From Anaerolineae bacterium (GTDB lineage Bacteria; Chloroflexota; Anaerolineae; JAAYZQ01): 54,313 bases of DNA. The stretch is from contig JAFGIA010000342.1 of assembly GCA_016929795.1 (NCBI GenBank), positions 1 to 54,313 on the forward strand. The letters run 5' to 3'. The notes beneath the pieces were generated by a model that had not been told where the DNA came from, ran no database searches, and saw nothing but the letters and a program-made list of their open reading frames with translations. The stretch's first letter is position 1. Each line of letters begins with the position of its first letter. This document shows, piece after piece, positions 16,297 through 25,506 of this stretch. The position numbers and the translations under genes are program-made.

Positions 16297-19110
16297 CTAC
16301 AGTTCATCCTCGTCCCCCCTACAGGCAGGAAGCGTGATGGTGAATGCAGCTCCCCCATCGGCACCATTCGCCGCCGCAATAGTGCCGCCGTGCTGCTGAA
16401 TAATGCTATAGCTGATGGCCAGGCCAAGGCCGGTGCCGCTCTCTTTCGTCGTCTGGAAAGGCTCAAACAGCCGCGCGAGAATGTCGGCCGGAATGCCAGG
16501 TCCGCTGTCGGCAAAGCGTACGATCACCTTGTCGCCGGTGGCGTAGGCTGAAACGTGCACGCGCCCGCCACCTGGCATCGCCTCCACCGAGTTCAGGAAG
16601 AGGTTGAGAAAGACCTGGGCGAGCTGGTCACGCGAGGCACGCACCAGAGGCAAGTCGTCGGGCAAGTCGGGATGGAAGGTGATGCGACTGTATTGGAGCT
16701 GCTTTTCAGCCAGCGTGTACGCATAGTAGACGACGTCTATGGCCGACACAGGTTGGCGCTCGGTGCGCATCGGGCGGGCAAAATCGAGCACCCGGCTGGT
16801 GATCGTCATCAGGCGCTCGATCTCTTGGCGCACTGCCTCGAGATACTCGGTACGCTCTTCTTCTCCCAGTGGAAAGTCGAGGGCCAGCTCCAAGCTGCTG
16901 CCCATCGATTGCAGCGGGTTGTTGATCTCGTGCGCCAGCGCGGCGGCGAGGTGGCCCATCGCCGCCAGGCGCTCTGTGCGCAACAGCACCTGCTCCACCT
17001 GCTTGCGCTCAGTGATGTCGCGTGCGATCACCAGCACGGCAGGTTGCCCTTCATACTCGATTACGCGACTGCTCAGCTCTGTTGGGATGGTCGTGCCGTC
17101 GCTCCGGACATGCACAGTCTCGTCAAAGTGGTGCCCGTAGCGCTGCAACTCGTCGAGGCGCAGCGGAAGCTGGGCGGCATACTCGGGCGGCTCGATATCT
17201 GCCGGCGTCCTTGCCAGGAGCTCCTGGAGGCCCAATCCAAGCCGCTGGCAGGCGACACGATTGGCAGCGAGAAAACGGCCACTCTTGGCCCCCACGGAAG
17301 AAGCAAGCTCGTGGATAAAGATTGCATCACCCGCATTTTCGAACAGCGTGCGATAGCGCGCCTCCGATTGGCGCAGCGCCTCTTCCATCCGCCGCCGCGC
17401 GCTGATATCGGTGACGAATAGGGTGGCCCCGACAAAGGCGCCTTCCTCGCTGTAGTGGGGCAGCGTCGAGAGGATAGCATACAGGTCGGTACCATCTGCG
17501 TGCTTGAGCACACAATCCTGCACACTCCCCTGCCGCCCGTCCACCTCCACGCGCTCTGCAAAGAGGGGAAGAACCGATGCATAGCTATGCGAAAAAAAGT
17601 CGTAGAGGCGGCGCCCGACGAGGTCGTCCACGCTTTCGTAACCGAGAATGCCGGCCAGGCGTGCATTCGCGAAAACTGTCACGCCCTCGCGGTCGATCTC
17701 CCACACACCGGCGTGCGACTGCTCGACGAAACGCCGGTAGCGTGCCTCTGACCGGCGTAGCGCGTCTTCGACGGCCTTGCGCTCTGTGATATCCATCGCG
17801 GTAAAGACAACGGGGCTCACGCCGCCGGCAGCGTGGGCCTTGGGATCCAGTGGAGCAGAGCTGAGCAAGACATGCACCAGGTGCCCATCGGCGTGCACAA
17901 AGCGGGTCTCGACAGAGCCGACTCCATGCTGGTCGATCAGAGCATACTTTTCGCGGCCGACACGCTCAAATTCGTCGTCGTCGGGATACAACATGCGCGC
18001 ACTCTGGCCCGCGAACTGTTCCGCGCTCCACCCGACCATGCGCTGCAGCGCTTCGTTGGTCCACCCAAAGACACGGTTAGTGACCATGCCAATGCCGATC
18101 GGGGCTGCGCGAAAGATGCTGTGCAGGGCGGCTTCGCTCTCGCGCATCGACTTTTCCGCACGCTGCCGCTCAGCAATTTCCGCCTGCGCCTGCCGGTAGA
18201 GGCCCGCATTGTAGACGGCGATCGAAGCAAGCTCGGCAAACTGGCCCAGGAGCGCTAGCTCTTCAAACTGAAAGCGACCAGGCCGTGGCGGCGCGACGAG
18301 AAGCAGGACACCGACGACGTGCAACTCGGATACGAGTGGAACCCCGGCCGCGTAGACAACCGTCCCCAGCCCACGCGCCATGTCGATCAGAGCGGCAGGC
18401 ATCGACTCGGCCGGCTGGAAAGCCAGATCCTCGACGATCGAGTGTCCTACTTTCCACACGCGCCCGGCGACGTCACAGCCCTGCTCGATCCGGCAGCCGA
18501 CGTGGCCCGAGTAGGCACCCCGGCCCACATGGATGCGCATCTCTGCTCGGTCCGCGTCGAGCAGCGAGACAAAGCCATGCGGCGCTCCGACGAGCGTGGC
18601 AGCGCGGTTGAGGATCGTGTGCAGAATCGAATCCAGCGGGCGGCGTGCAATCAGGCCGAGTGCGGTTTCGTGCAGCGCCGCGAGATACTCTGTCTGGCGC
18701 GCCTGCTCGGCCTCGCGCCGGCTCTGTTCGGTGATGTCACGCAGTGTGCAGACAATGTGGTTGCGCAGTTTGCTGTCAGCGCCTTGCAGCGAATAGGCCC
18801 AGCACTGGTAGGTGCCCTGCAATCCCGAGACCTGGTGCACCCCGCTCGCCTGGCCGCCGCTGCCGGCAACACGCAGCACGGGGCAGCCTTGAGGGAACGC
18901 ATCGCAGCCATCGAACAGGCTGGCATAGTAACGTCCGGACAGCGATTCAGGCGAGACGCCCAGCCAGTCGGCAAAGGTCTGGTTCGCGTGGACGACGCGA
19001 AGCTCGGGATCGAGCAGCATGATCGCGTCGCTCATTGCATCGCAGATCAGTTGCCACAAGCCCGCACTGTCCACACGGTCGGCGTCCATCGCCTGCACGC
19101 TCGCCCTCAC
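16297..19110 (-). CDS. multi-PAS/GAF soluble sensor histidine kinase
   Basis: A 937-residue kinase (GTG 19110; ATG 19089 is the alternative start). Domains: PAS (about 20-130), GAF (145-305), three more PAS/PAC units (325-440, 450-570, 575-700), HisKA with phospho-His near 726 in AAALAHEINNPLQS, and HATPase_c (about 815-930: NLFLNSVEAM, DSGPGIP, GTGLGLAIS). No transmembrane segment is seen, so it senses a cytoplasmic signal, perhaps redox or a small ligand through PAS/GAF. The H-box type (HEINNPL) is NtrB-like, fitting the NtrC-like receiver of its partner. It is adjacent to the chemosensory operon but on the other strand. Confidence 0.95.
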   Translation of the reverse strand: MRASVQAMDADRVDSAGLWQLICDAMSDAIMLLDPELRVVHANQTFADWLGVSPESLSGRYYASLFDGCDAFPQGCPVLRVAGSGGQASGVHQVSGLQGTYQCWAYSLQGADSKLRNHIVCTLRDITEQSRREAEQARQTEYLAALHETALGLIARRPLDSILHTILNRAATLVGAPHGFVSLLDADRAEMRIHVGRGAYSGHVGCRIEQGCDVAGRVWKVGHSIVEDLAFQPAESMPAALIDMARGLGTVVYAAGVPLVSELHVVGVLLLVAPPRPGRFQFEELALLGQFAELASIAVYNAGLYRQAQAEIAERQRAEKSMRESEAALHSIFRAAPIGIGMVTNRVFGWTNEALQRMVGWSAEQFAGQSARMLYPDDDEFERVGREKYALIDQHGVGSVETRFVHADGHLVHVLLSSAPLDPKAHAAGGVSPVVFTAMDITERKAVEDALRRSEARYRRFVEQSHAGVWEIDREGVTVFANARLAGILGYESVDDLVGRRLYDFFSHSYASVLPLFAERVEVDGRQGSVQDCVLKHADGTDLYAILSTLPHYSEEGAFVGATLFVTDISARRRMEEALRQSEARYRTLFENAGDAIFIHELASSVGAKSGRFLAANRVACQRLGLGLQELLARTPADIEPPEYAAQLPLRLDELQRYGHHFDETVHVRSDGTTIPTELSSRVIEYEGQPAVLVIARDITERKQVEQVLLRTERLAAMGHLAAALAHEINNPLQSMGSSLELALDFPLGEEERTEYLEAVRQEIERLMTITSRVLDFARPMRTERQPVSAIDVVYYAYTLAEKQLQYSRITFHPDLPDDLPLVRASRDQLAQVFLNLFLNSVEAMPGGGRVHVSAYATGDKVIVRFADSGPGIPADILARLFEPFQTTKESGTGLGLAISYSIIQQHGGTIAAANGADGGAAFTITLPACRGDEDEL

Positions 19111-19157
19111 GTTGGCCTCGCCCTGCCGTCGAGGCGTGATCGAACCTCTGGCCTCGC

Positions 19158-19186
19158 ATTATACCATTGGACGGCGACCAGGGCAA
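19158..19186 (-). promoter_or_regulatory. promoter of the histidine kinase gene
   Basis: Minus strand TTGCCC (19186-19181), 17 bases, TATAAT (19163-19158), about 48 bases upstream of GTG 19110. Confidence 0.75.
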
Positions 19187-19247
19187 GCGGCTCTCCACGG
19201 TGATTCTCATGAACAATTGACAACGCTCGAAAAGCAGCAAGCAGCAA

Positions 19248-22200
19248 CTAGCTTCTCCCGATCCTCACCTGCTTCGACGCGACGAGCTGGCCATCGGCAA
19301 AGCCATAGAGCGACAGATAGAGCGTATCACCTCCCTCCGGCATAGGCGGGACGTCGAGAATAATGGCTCGTTCCCCATCGACGACGTCGAGCGAGCCCTG
19401 CGGCCTGGCGCCGAGGTAGATGTCGAGGCGCGACACACCATAGGTGGTAACTCGGGTGGCCAGCGTTGCCCCCGTCACCCCGTCGACAGTCAGGGTAAGC
19501 TGGTATGAGGGCAGATCGACGAGAATGGCAGCGGCGTGATCCATCAAGTCGGCGTTGCTTTCCAGCAAATCCCGCCGCGTCAGCAGGTGGCGATGATCAG
19601 GCACCACACCCAGGTCCTCGACGGGGATGCCACTGCGCTCGCCGACGCGCAGCGTGCGACGGATGGCCACGCGCATACCGGCGCCATGGGGTAGCGGCTG
19701 GAAAGGCGAATCGGGTCGCAAAGTGTACGGATCGGCAGGGTCGTTCATCAGCATCCGTAGCAGGTCGTGAGTCCAGACATTGGCGCCACCGGCGCCTGTG
19801 TTGCCGCCGACGCCCAGGATCGGGCCGATGCCGTGATCCTGAAACCCCGCGGCAAAGATGTCTGTCGCACTGTAGCACAGCGCATCCGTGATCAGGACAA
19901 CTGGACCGCAGTACTGCTGGCCCACTGTATTACACGACTCTGGCGACGTGATTGGAAATGCGCGCGAGTAGGTGGCCCCCGTCTGCACCGCCTGGGCGAT
20001 CGAGTCGATCCAGGGACGGAGATCCAGATCCGACAGCACGCGCGACGGAGCATGGCGCCGGCACAGGTCGAGCATGAGCGGCGTGTTAATGAACTGGGCA
20101 TGCTGTGGCTCGACGTGGCGTGGCGTCATCACCTGCAGCAGGCGCTCAGCCGCATAGATCAGCCCGCCGCCGTTGCCACGCACGTCGAGGATCAGCCCAT
20201 TCTGCGGCAGTTGAGAGGCGAGGCGCACAAACTCGGCGACAAAGGCATCTGCGTCGGGCACGTTGAAGGTAAAGATGCGGATGTGGCCAAAGGTGCCGTA
20301 CAGGGTGTCGACCATGCGTGCCCGAAAGACCGTGGGCAGTGCTGTCTCCAGGCCACCGGGTGGCGCCGCACGCACCACCACGTCAGCGGCTACCCGCTGT
20401 TCGGCAGCTACCGCCTGGGGTGCATACAGCACTTTTTTGATCTGATGGATCGCGTCGGTCTGCAGATCATAGCCCAGCATGGCGGCACCGGGGCTCAGAG
20501 CATCGGGATCGATGGTTGCCGGCGAGGCTGCCGGCGAAAACACGAGCCACCGCTGGCGCATCTCCAGGTCCTCCCCCTGCGGGGTGCGGTAGCCGACAAC
20601 CACCCACTCCTCGTCGGGTGGCAGCATGCGCACCAGGGGCCGGACGGTGAGTGAGTCAAGGGCACGCGCGTGCCGCGCGTCGGCATTGCCTCCTGCCTGG
20701 CGCGCCGCGTTCACCTCGATCGCGCGCCGGATCGGGACTCCGTTCCAGTAGCGCACCTCCACCCCAGCGTGGAATGTTGCCGGGCCGGCGTCACCTACCA
20801 CCTTTGACACAACATAGTGCGGCTCGCCACCCTCGTAATACTCCTCGATCATGAAGGGCAGAAACGCCGTCTTGTCGCGAAAGGGCTGCGGCAGCAGGTA
20901 ATTGGTGTGCAGGTCACGCACGGACGTAAAGATCTGGATCAGCTCTGTGTGAAAGTCCCTTTCCGACTCGATGTTGGCCTCCGCCTGCTGTTCGAGGCGA
21001 TAGCGGAGCAGGCGCAGGTGCTGTATTGGATCGATGGCGTGCATCGCCCGCTTGAGCGGGAGGTGGACATAGATCCGCTCGATCAGCACCAGCGCCTGGT
21101 CGACGATACGCCGCCTGTCGGCAATCGACAACAAGCCATGCGTCCGGCCAAAGGTCCCCAGGTCGATCATGCCGGCGAACTGGGGCTGGATAGCAGGGTG
21201 TAGGTTGTAGACAAACTCGGCATCGGCCGGCAGTGGATTGGCTCCGTACAGGGGCGGCAGCCCATTCTTCACATAGTCTGGCAGGTTGGGCTGCACCGCG
21301 AGCCGCGCAAAGTAGTCTGGATCGCCTACCACTGTCAGCGGGTCGAGGTCCACCCGTACGCCGCTCAACAGATCCGAATAGGTGACTCCGGTGGCGGTGC
21401 CGAGCGCGGTCCCGGCCAGCGGAAAGCCCGTCACCTCGCCTGTGCCAGGATCGGGGAGATGGGGGCGCAGCGACTCACCCACCAGGTCATCCTGGTCGAG
21501 GCACAGGAAGGCGACCGGCCTGCCGTCGTCGAGCAGGTCAGCATCGGCTGCCCCCCGGGCGGCGAGTGTTCCACTCGCCGCCAGCACGGCGAGTGCTTCC
21601 GCCGGTGTGTCAAAGCTCTGCCCCATCCTGGCCAGCAGGGCCAGTGCCGAGGTGCCCTCCTCGAGCACGCGCGCCAGCTCGGGCAGGCGTGACAGCCCGT
21701 CGAGCAGCAGATCGCGCGCCGCGGCCAGTGTCAGGCCACGCACCAACGGGTCGGCACACTCGTCGTCGAGGTTCAGCACGCGCGCGGCGCCGCCGACGTC
21801 GATGGTCTCTGTACCCTCGCCGACGCCGAGCGCTTTCATCAGCGCCGCCTGGCCGCAGCGCGGCACACCGTCCACCACCACCAAGGTGAGGGATGATTCA
21901 CGCGCCTGCAGCAGCCGCTCGTAGGGATCGCCTTGCCGCCCGTTCACCAGCACCAGGTCCGCACGCTTGCCCACCTCGATCGAGCCCAGGGCCGCGTCCC
22001 ATTTCAGAATGCGCGCCGCGTCGCGCGTCACCATCGCCAGCAGGTCGCGTGCCTCGAATACGCCGCCTGACACCTGGCTGACCAGCGCCGCGACTTTGAG
22101 CTCGCATAACAAGTTCTTGCTGCCAGAGGGTGACCAATCGGAGCCGAGGCCGATGAGCGCGCCCGCGTCGCGTGCTGCGCCCACATCGGCCGTCTCGGCA

Positions 22201-22985
22201 TAGAGCAGCAGGTTACTGAGGGGCGACCAGACCATGGCTCCCCCATGGTCGCCGAGCACCTGAAAGTCTTCAGGGAAGAGCGGCACACAGTGGATACCTG
22301 CCAGTGCCGGCGTGATGGCCCACCGATCCTCCGCCAGGCGCAGTGCCTCGAAATGGCGGCGCGAGGCAGGGTCGGCGCCTTCGGCCAGGTGGAGAAGCAG
22401 GCACGAGCCACGCTCCAGGCGCTTCAGGAACGATTCGCCGTCGGCTGCCGCCACGTCGTCGATGCGCGTATCTGCCTCGGGCAGCGCCGGATCGTCCGTG
22501 TCCTCCACGTTGCGCACCACACCGCGATAGTAGGGCTGGATACCTACTCCATACAGGGCCAGCCCCTGTGACGTGGTCACACCACCTAGCAGGCACTTGG
22601 CCTCCACATAGCGCGCAATCGCCGGCACATAGCGCGGCGTCTTGCCCAACACCTGCATTGGCCCGGTGATCAGCTTCTGTTTGGCGGGATGGCTGCGCCA
22701 CTGGCCGCGGTTCACAAACCGCCTCGGCACCGTCCACAGGGGAAGGATGTTATAGCTCAGGTGGTTGTGGAGTTCGATCAGGCCAGGATAGATCGTGTCC
22801 CCAGTGCGGATCAGGCGCACCGCCTCAAAGCCAGCGGGTGGCGGCTCGTCCGCCGGCTGGACGGCGATGATGTGCGCCCCGGCGATATATACCACGCCCC
22901 GGTCCAACACTGTGAACCGGTCGTCCATGGTCACCACCTTGCCCTCTAGCGCATAGCGCCGCGCTTCACCCCGGTTGGTTGGCAT
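19248..22985 (-). CDS. amidohydrolase fused to S41 (CPAF-like) protease
   Basis: A 1245-residue two-enzyme fusion. Residues 1-390 are an amidohydrolase of the chlorohydrolase/deaminase type: HNH near 74 (GLIELHNHLSYN), LHLAEG, a His in GIHCVPLF, and Asp in LGSDWSPSGSKNLL. Residues about 390-600 are a linker with a helical Leu/Ala part. Residues 610-1140 are S41-like: SVRDLHTNYL (His near 693), LILDVRGNGGG, and CYSATDIFAAGFQDHG with the nucleophile Ser near 1037, then GNTGAGGANVW. This matches CPAF-like S41 enzymes better than the KxxxQ tail proteases. A beta-rich C-terminal domain follows. No signal peptide. GGAGGAG precedes the ATG. Substrate unknown; a peptide or cyclic amide processed in two steps is speculative. 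Confidence 0.85.
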   Translation of the reverse strand: MPTNRGEARRYALEGKVVTMDDRFTVLDRGVVYIAGAHIIAVQPADEPPPAGFEAVRLIRTGDTIYPGLIELHNHLSYNILPLWTVPRRFVNRGQWRSHPAKQKLITGPMQVLGKTPRYVPAIARYVEAKCLLGGVTTSQGLALYGVGIQPYYRGVVRNVEDTDDPALPEADTRIDDVAAADGESFLKRLERGSCLLLHLAEGADPASRRHFEALRLAEDRWAITPALAGIHCVPLFPEDFQVLGDHGGAMVWSPLSNLLLYAETADVGAARDAGALIGLGSDWSPSGSKNLLCELKVAALVSQVSGGVFEARDLLAMVTRDAARILKWDAALGSIEVGKRADLVLVNGRQGDPYERLLQARESSLTLVVVDGVPRCGQAALMKALGVGEGTETIDVGGAARVLNLDDECADPLVRGLTLAAARDLLLDGLSRLPELARVLEEGTSALALLARMGQSFDTPAEALAVLAASGTLAARGAADADLLDDGRPVAFLCLDQDDLVGESLRPHLPDPGTGEVTGFPLAGTALGTATGVTYSDLLSGVRVDLDPLTVVGDPDYFARLAVQPNLPDYVKNGLPPLYGANPLPADAEFVYNLHPAIQPQFAGMIDLGTFGRTHGLLSIADRRRIVDQALVLIERIYVHLPLKRAMHAIDPIQHLRLLRYRLEQQAEANIESERDFHTELIQIFTSVRDLHTNYLLPQPFRDKTAFLPFMIEEYYEGGEPHYVVSKVVGDAGPATFHAGVEVRYWNGVPIRRAIEVNAARQAGGNADARHARALDSLTVRPLVRMLPPDEEWVVVGYRTPQGEDLEMRQRWLVFSPAASPATIDPDALSPGAAMLGYDLQTDAIHQIKKVLYAPQAVAAEQRVAADVVVRAAPPGGLETALPTVFRARMVDTLYGTFGHIRIFTFNVPDADAFVAEFVRLASQLPQNGLILDVRGNGGGLIYAAERLLQVMTPRHVEPQHAQFINTPLMLDLCRRHAPSRVLSDLDLRPWIDSIAQAVQTGATYSRAFPITSPESCNTVGQQYCGPVVLITDALCYSATDIFAAGFQDHGIGPILGVGGNTGAGGANVWTHDLLRMLMNDPADPYTLRPDSPFQPLPHGAGMRVAIRRTLRVGERSGIPVEDLGVVPDHRHLLTRRDLLESNADLMDHAAAILVDLPSYQLTLTVDGVTGATLATRVTTYGVSRLDIYLGARPQGSLDVVDGERAIILDVPPMPEGGDTLYLSLYGFADGQLVASKQVRIGRS

Positions 22986-23041
22986 CTGCTCCTCCTCTTC
23001 TGGCTACACAGAGATTCACAGAGAAAACGGAGACACGCTTC

Positions 23042-24034
23042 TTACCCAGGCACGATCCAGCTCCCTTGCTCCGCACTCGCCACGACCGCTTCGATGGCGG
23101 CCATATTGGCCACAGCGTCGTCGAGGGGTGTGGGCACCGGTCGATTCTCAATCACGGCCAGGGAAAAGAAGTCGCCCTGGATCGTATACTGGTTCGCCGG
23201 CGCCAGCTCGATCGCGTCGACCTCGTCGTCGTGCTGGTGCCACACCCGGCAGCCGCAGTCGGGCGGCGCATTGAAGGGGATCTCGATCTCGACCCGCCCC
23301 GTGGTGCCCACGATGTTGACGCGCTGGAAGGGCGCAAGCTGAGTGGCGCACGTAAAGGTAGACGTGCCCACACCAAAGTCGAGGATGCCCGCCGTCAGGC
23401 GGTCGGTGCCAAAGGTGGGGTCGCGCTCCACAATCCCCATCACGCGCGCCGGCTCGGCATCAAACAGAAACCGGGCAAGCGAGAGGCAATAGCAGCCAAT
23501 GTCCATCAGCGCGCCCCCGCCCACGTCTGCCTGGTTGCGAATATTGTCGGGATCGACGTTATAGTAGGCGAAAAAACTCTGAACCGTGCGCAGCTCGCCC
23601 ACGCCCCCCTCGGCCACGATCTGCTTGGTCCGCTGCCACTGGGGATGAAAGCGGTACATGAACGCCTCCATCACCTTCAAGTTGGGGTGGGCATGCGCCG
23701 CAGCCTGTAGCTCGCGCGCCTGGCCGGTGCTCAAGCCGATTGGCTTTTCGCATAGCACGTGCTTGCCAGCTTCCAGCGCCTTGATCGACCAGGGCACGTG
23801 CAGGTGATTGGGCAGTGGAATGTAGACGGCATCGACGTCAGGCGACGCGAGCAGCGCCTCGTACGAGCCGTAGGCACGCGGAATGCCCAGCCAGCGTGCC
23901 GCTGCCTCCGCCCGCCCGAGATCGCGTGAGGCAATGCCCACGACCTGGCTATGTGCACCCGCCTGCATCGCGGGAATCACTTTCTCGAGGCCGATCTTGG
24001 CAGTACTCAACACCCCCCAGCGTAGCTTTTCCAT
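23042..24034 (-). CDS. Gfo/Idh/MocA family NAD(P)-dependent oxidoreductase
   Basis: Sugar- or cyclitol-type dehydrogenase of 330 residues. The N-terminal Rossmann domain (about 1-120) starts WGVLSTAKIG and includes AVYIPLPNHLH and the hallmark EKPIGLS (Lys near 95). The C-terminal alpha/beta domain carries GGGALMDIGCYCLSLARFL with the catalytic-region Asp and Cys/Tyr. ATG 24034 is supported by AAGGAG seven bases upstream. It is transcribed leftward toward the amidohydrolase-S41 gene with a 56-base gap, so co-transcription is possible. A TATAAT is present on the minus strand at 24131-24126 without a good -35. Confidence 0.93.
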   Translation of the reverse strand: MEKLRWGVLSTAKIGLEKVIPAMQAGAHSQVVGIASRDLGRAEAAARWLGIPRAYGSYEALLASPDVDAVYIPLPNHLHVPWSIKALEAGKHVLCEKPIGLSTGQARELQAAAHAHPNLKVMEAFMYRFHPQWQRTKQIVAEGGVGELRTVQSFFAYYNVDPDNIRNQADVGGGALMDIGCYCLSLARFLFDAEPARVMGIVERDPTFGTDRLTAGILDFGVGTSTFTCATQLAPFQRVNIVGTTGRVEIEIPFNAPPDCGCRVWHQHDDEVDAIELAPANQYTIQGDFFSLAVIENRPVPTPLDDAVANMAAIEAVVASAEQGSWIVPG

Positions 24035-24157
24035 AGGTCGCTCCTTTCCATTCTCGAGAACTTGCGCAGCACCAATCGCTCTGATGTGAGGATCACGCCA
24101 ATACTCCCCCATCTTTTCTCAGCGCATTATAACCGAATTCACACCGGAAGAAAAGTA

Positions 24158-24206
24158 GCAAGGAACAAGGGTCAAGTGGCAAGACCACTTGACCCTTGTT
24201 CCTTGC
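24158..24206. terminator. perfect 22-bp inverted repeat, likely terminator of chagasin gene
   Basis: Arms at 24158-24179 and 24185-24206 are exact reverse complements with a 5-base loop. On the leftward strand the stem is followed by a pyrimidine/T-rich stretch (ctacttttcttcc), so it probably ends transcription of the gene at 24222. Such a long perfect stem is unusual for an ordinary terminator and may be a REP-like element. Confidence 0.75.
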
Positions 24207-24221
24207 GGCCTGAAACGCGAT

Positions 24222-24653
24222 TTAGCGAACGACTACTTCTACGGTGAACTGCTGCAGTGGCTCGACGCCCTCCTCCCACGGCCGGTGATACACCAGGTTG
24301 AGGGTCGTGGTCCCCGTCCCTGCAGCTTCAAAGCGCAGCACCTCCGTGCCCCCCGCGCCGACCACGTTTCCGCTGGTGGCTGCCTGCCGGAACTCGACCT
24401 CACCCACCGGCTTGAGCACTGCCTGGTCCCCGGCGGACTGTTGCCAACCGTAGCCGGTGGATGGGTTGGACGGTAGCTCGACGACGAGCGCCTGCCCCGG
24501 CTTTAGCTCGATCTGGCTGCCTGCATCCGCCTCTGTCAGCCGGATCTCTGCCGCCTCGCCGGCGCTGGCGGCCGATCCACACGCCACCAGCAGCGCGGCC
24601 ACGACACACAATGCACCTACAAACAACATGTTGCGAGCCCACTCCCTTCTCAT
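24222..24653 (-). CDS. chagasin-family (I42) cysteine protease inhibitor lipoprotein
   Basis: A 143-residue exported lipoprotein. It begins with a lipoprotein signal (MRREWARNMLFVGALCVVAALLVACGS, lipidated Cys near 25). The mature part is an Ig-like chagasin domain with the three inhibitor loops: NPSTGYGW (near 62), a Gly-rich VGAGGTEVLRF, and YHRPWEEG. GAGGAGG lies seven bases before ATG 24653. Known chagasins inhibit papain-family proteases; the physiological target here is unknown, and no papain-like protease is encoded in the window. Confidence 0.88.
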   Translation of the reverse strand: MRREWARNMLFVGALCVVAALLVACGSAASAGEAAEIRLTEADAGSQIELKPGQALVVELPSNPSTGYGWQQSAGDQAVLKPVGEVEFRQAATSGNVVGAGGTEVLRFEAAGTGTTTLNLVYHRPWEEGVEPLQQFTVEVVVR

Positions 24654-24757
24654 CCGAGCACCTCCTCGAGAATTCTTTCTCTCGCTCGGATCATAGACGC
24701 TGGATGGTGCATCCAAGTTCCACCAGGAGTGCCCCTCCACCCATCACACATCACGTT

Positions 24758-24786
24758 TTCACACTTCAAGCTTTTTGCGGTATACT
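24758..24786 (+). promoter_or_regulatory. promoter of GNAT gene, MITE inserted just downstream
   Basis: TTCACA (24758-24763), 17 bases, TATACT (24781-24786). The last bases of the -10 are part of the duplicated target sequence of the palindromic element at 24791-24870. Confidence 0.7.
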
Positions 24787-24790
24787 GCAA

Positions 24791-24870
24791 GTATCATCTC
24801 AAAAAGTCGGGATGGGCTGTAGGGCGGATTGGCAATCCGCCCTACAGCCCCCAAGTTATTGAGATGATAC
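24791..24870. mobile_element. 80-bp MITE-like palindromic element, copy 1
   Basis: Terminal inverted repeats GTATCATCTCAA / TTGAGATGATAC (12 bp, perfect) and an inner perfect 17-bp stem (24814-24830 with 24834-24850, loop ggc). It is flanked by direct repeats TACTGCAA (24783-24790 and 24871-24878), consistent with an 8-9 bp target duplication. It lies in the 5' leader of the GNAT gene. A diverged relative lies at 34177-34254. No transposase is present. Confidence 0.85.
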
Positions 24871-24902
24871 TACTGCAAGCACGATGCGCAGGGAGGACGA
24901 TC

Positions 24903-25463
24903 ATGGCGCACGATCTGTTTCGCAGCAGCCGGGTGCGGCTGGCGGGGTTGCGCAAAGAAGAGGCAGCGGACATGGTAGCCTGGTCAGAGGATGGGCTCTA
25001 TCTGCGGCTGCAGGACACCAACCTAGCCCGGCCGCAGACAGCGGAGCAGATTGCCGCCGACCTGGACAAGCTGGCCGACGATGCCCACAACCTGGTGTTT
25101 GGCATCCGCACCGTCGAGGATGACGTGCTGATCGGAACGGTGGGATTTTTCGACATCGAGTGGTCGAATGGGGTAGCATGGCTGGGCATGGGCATCGGCG
25201 CGCGGGACTATTGGGACCGCGGCCTGGGCAGCGAGGCGCTGGGGCTGGCACTGCGCTACGCATTCCAAGAGATGAACCTGCACCGGGTCACGCTGACCGT
25301 GCTGGGATATAACATGCGCGCCATCCGCCTGTACCAAAAGTTTGGCTTCCAACACGAGGGCACCTTCCGCGAGTTTGGCCAACGCGACGGCAAACGATAC
25401 GACATGCTCCTGTACGGCCTGTTGCGCCGCGAGTGGCGGGCGCACAACCAGGGGGGCGAGTAA
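24903..25463 (+). CDS. GNAT-family N-acetyltransferase (RimJ/RimL-like)
   Basis: Acetyl-CoA-dependent acetyltransferase of 186 residues. RLAGLRKEEAADMVAW is the typical RimJ/L N-terminus. The acetyl-CoA loop is degenerate (GARDYWDRGLGSEALGLAL), and NLHRVTLTVLGYNMRAIRLYQKFGFQHEGTFRE is the standard C-terminal signature. GGGAGGA precedes ATG 24903. Its transcript would start upstream of, and read through, the palindromic MITE, so the leader RNA should fold into a strong hairpin just before the ribosome-binding site. Substrate (protein N-terminus, amine or drug) is unknown. Confidence 0.92.
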   Translation: MAHDLFRSSRVRLAGLRKEEAADMVAWSEDGLYLRLQDTNLARPQTAEQIAADLDKLADDAHNLVFGIRTVEDDVLIGTVGFFDIEWSNGVAWLGMGIGARDYWDRGLGSEALGLALRYAFQEMNLHRVTLTVLGYNMRAIRLYQKFGFQHEGTFREFGQRDGKRYDMLLYGLLRREWRAHNQGGE

Positions 25464-25506
25464 CAGGTTCGTGATGACGCACAAAATGATAGCGGACTGA
25501 TGAGCC

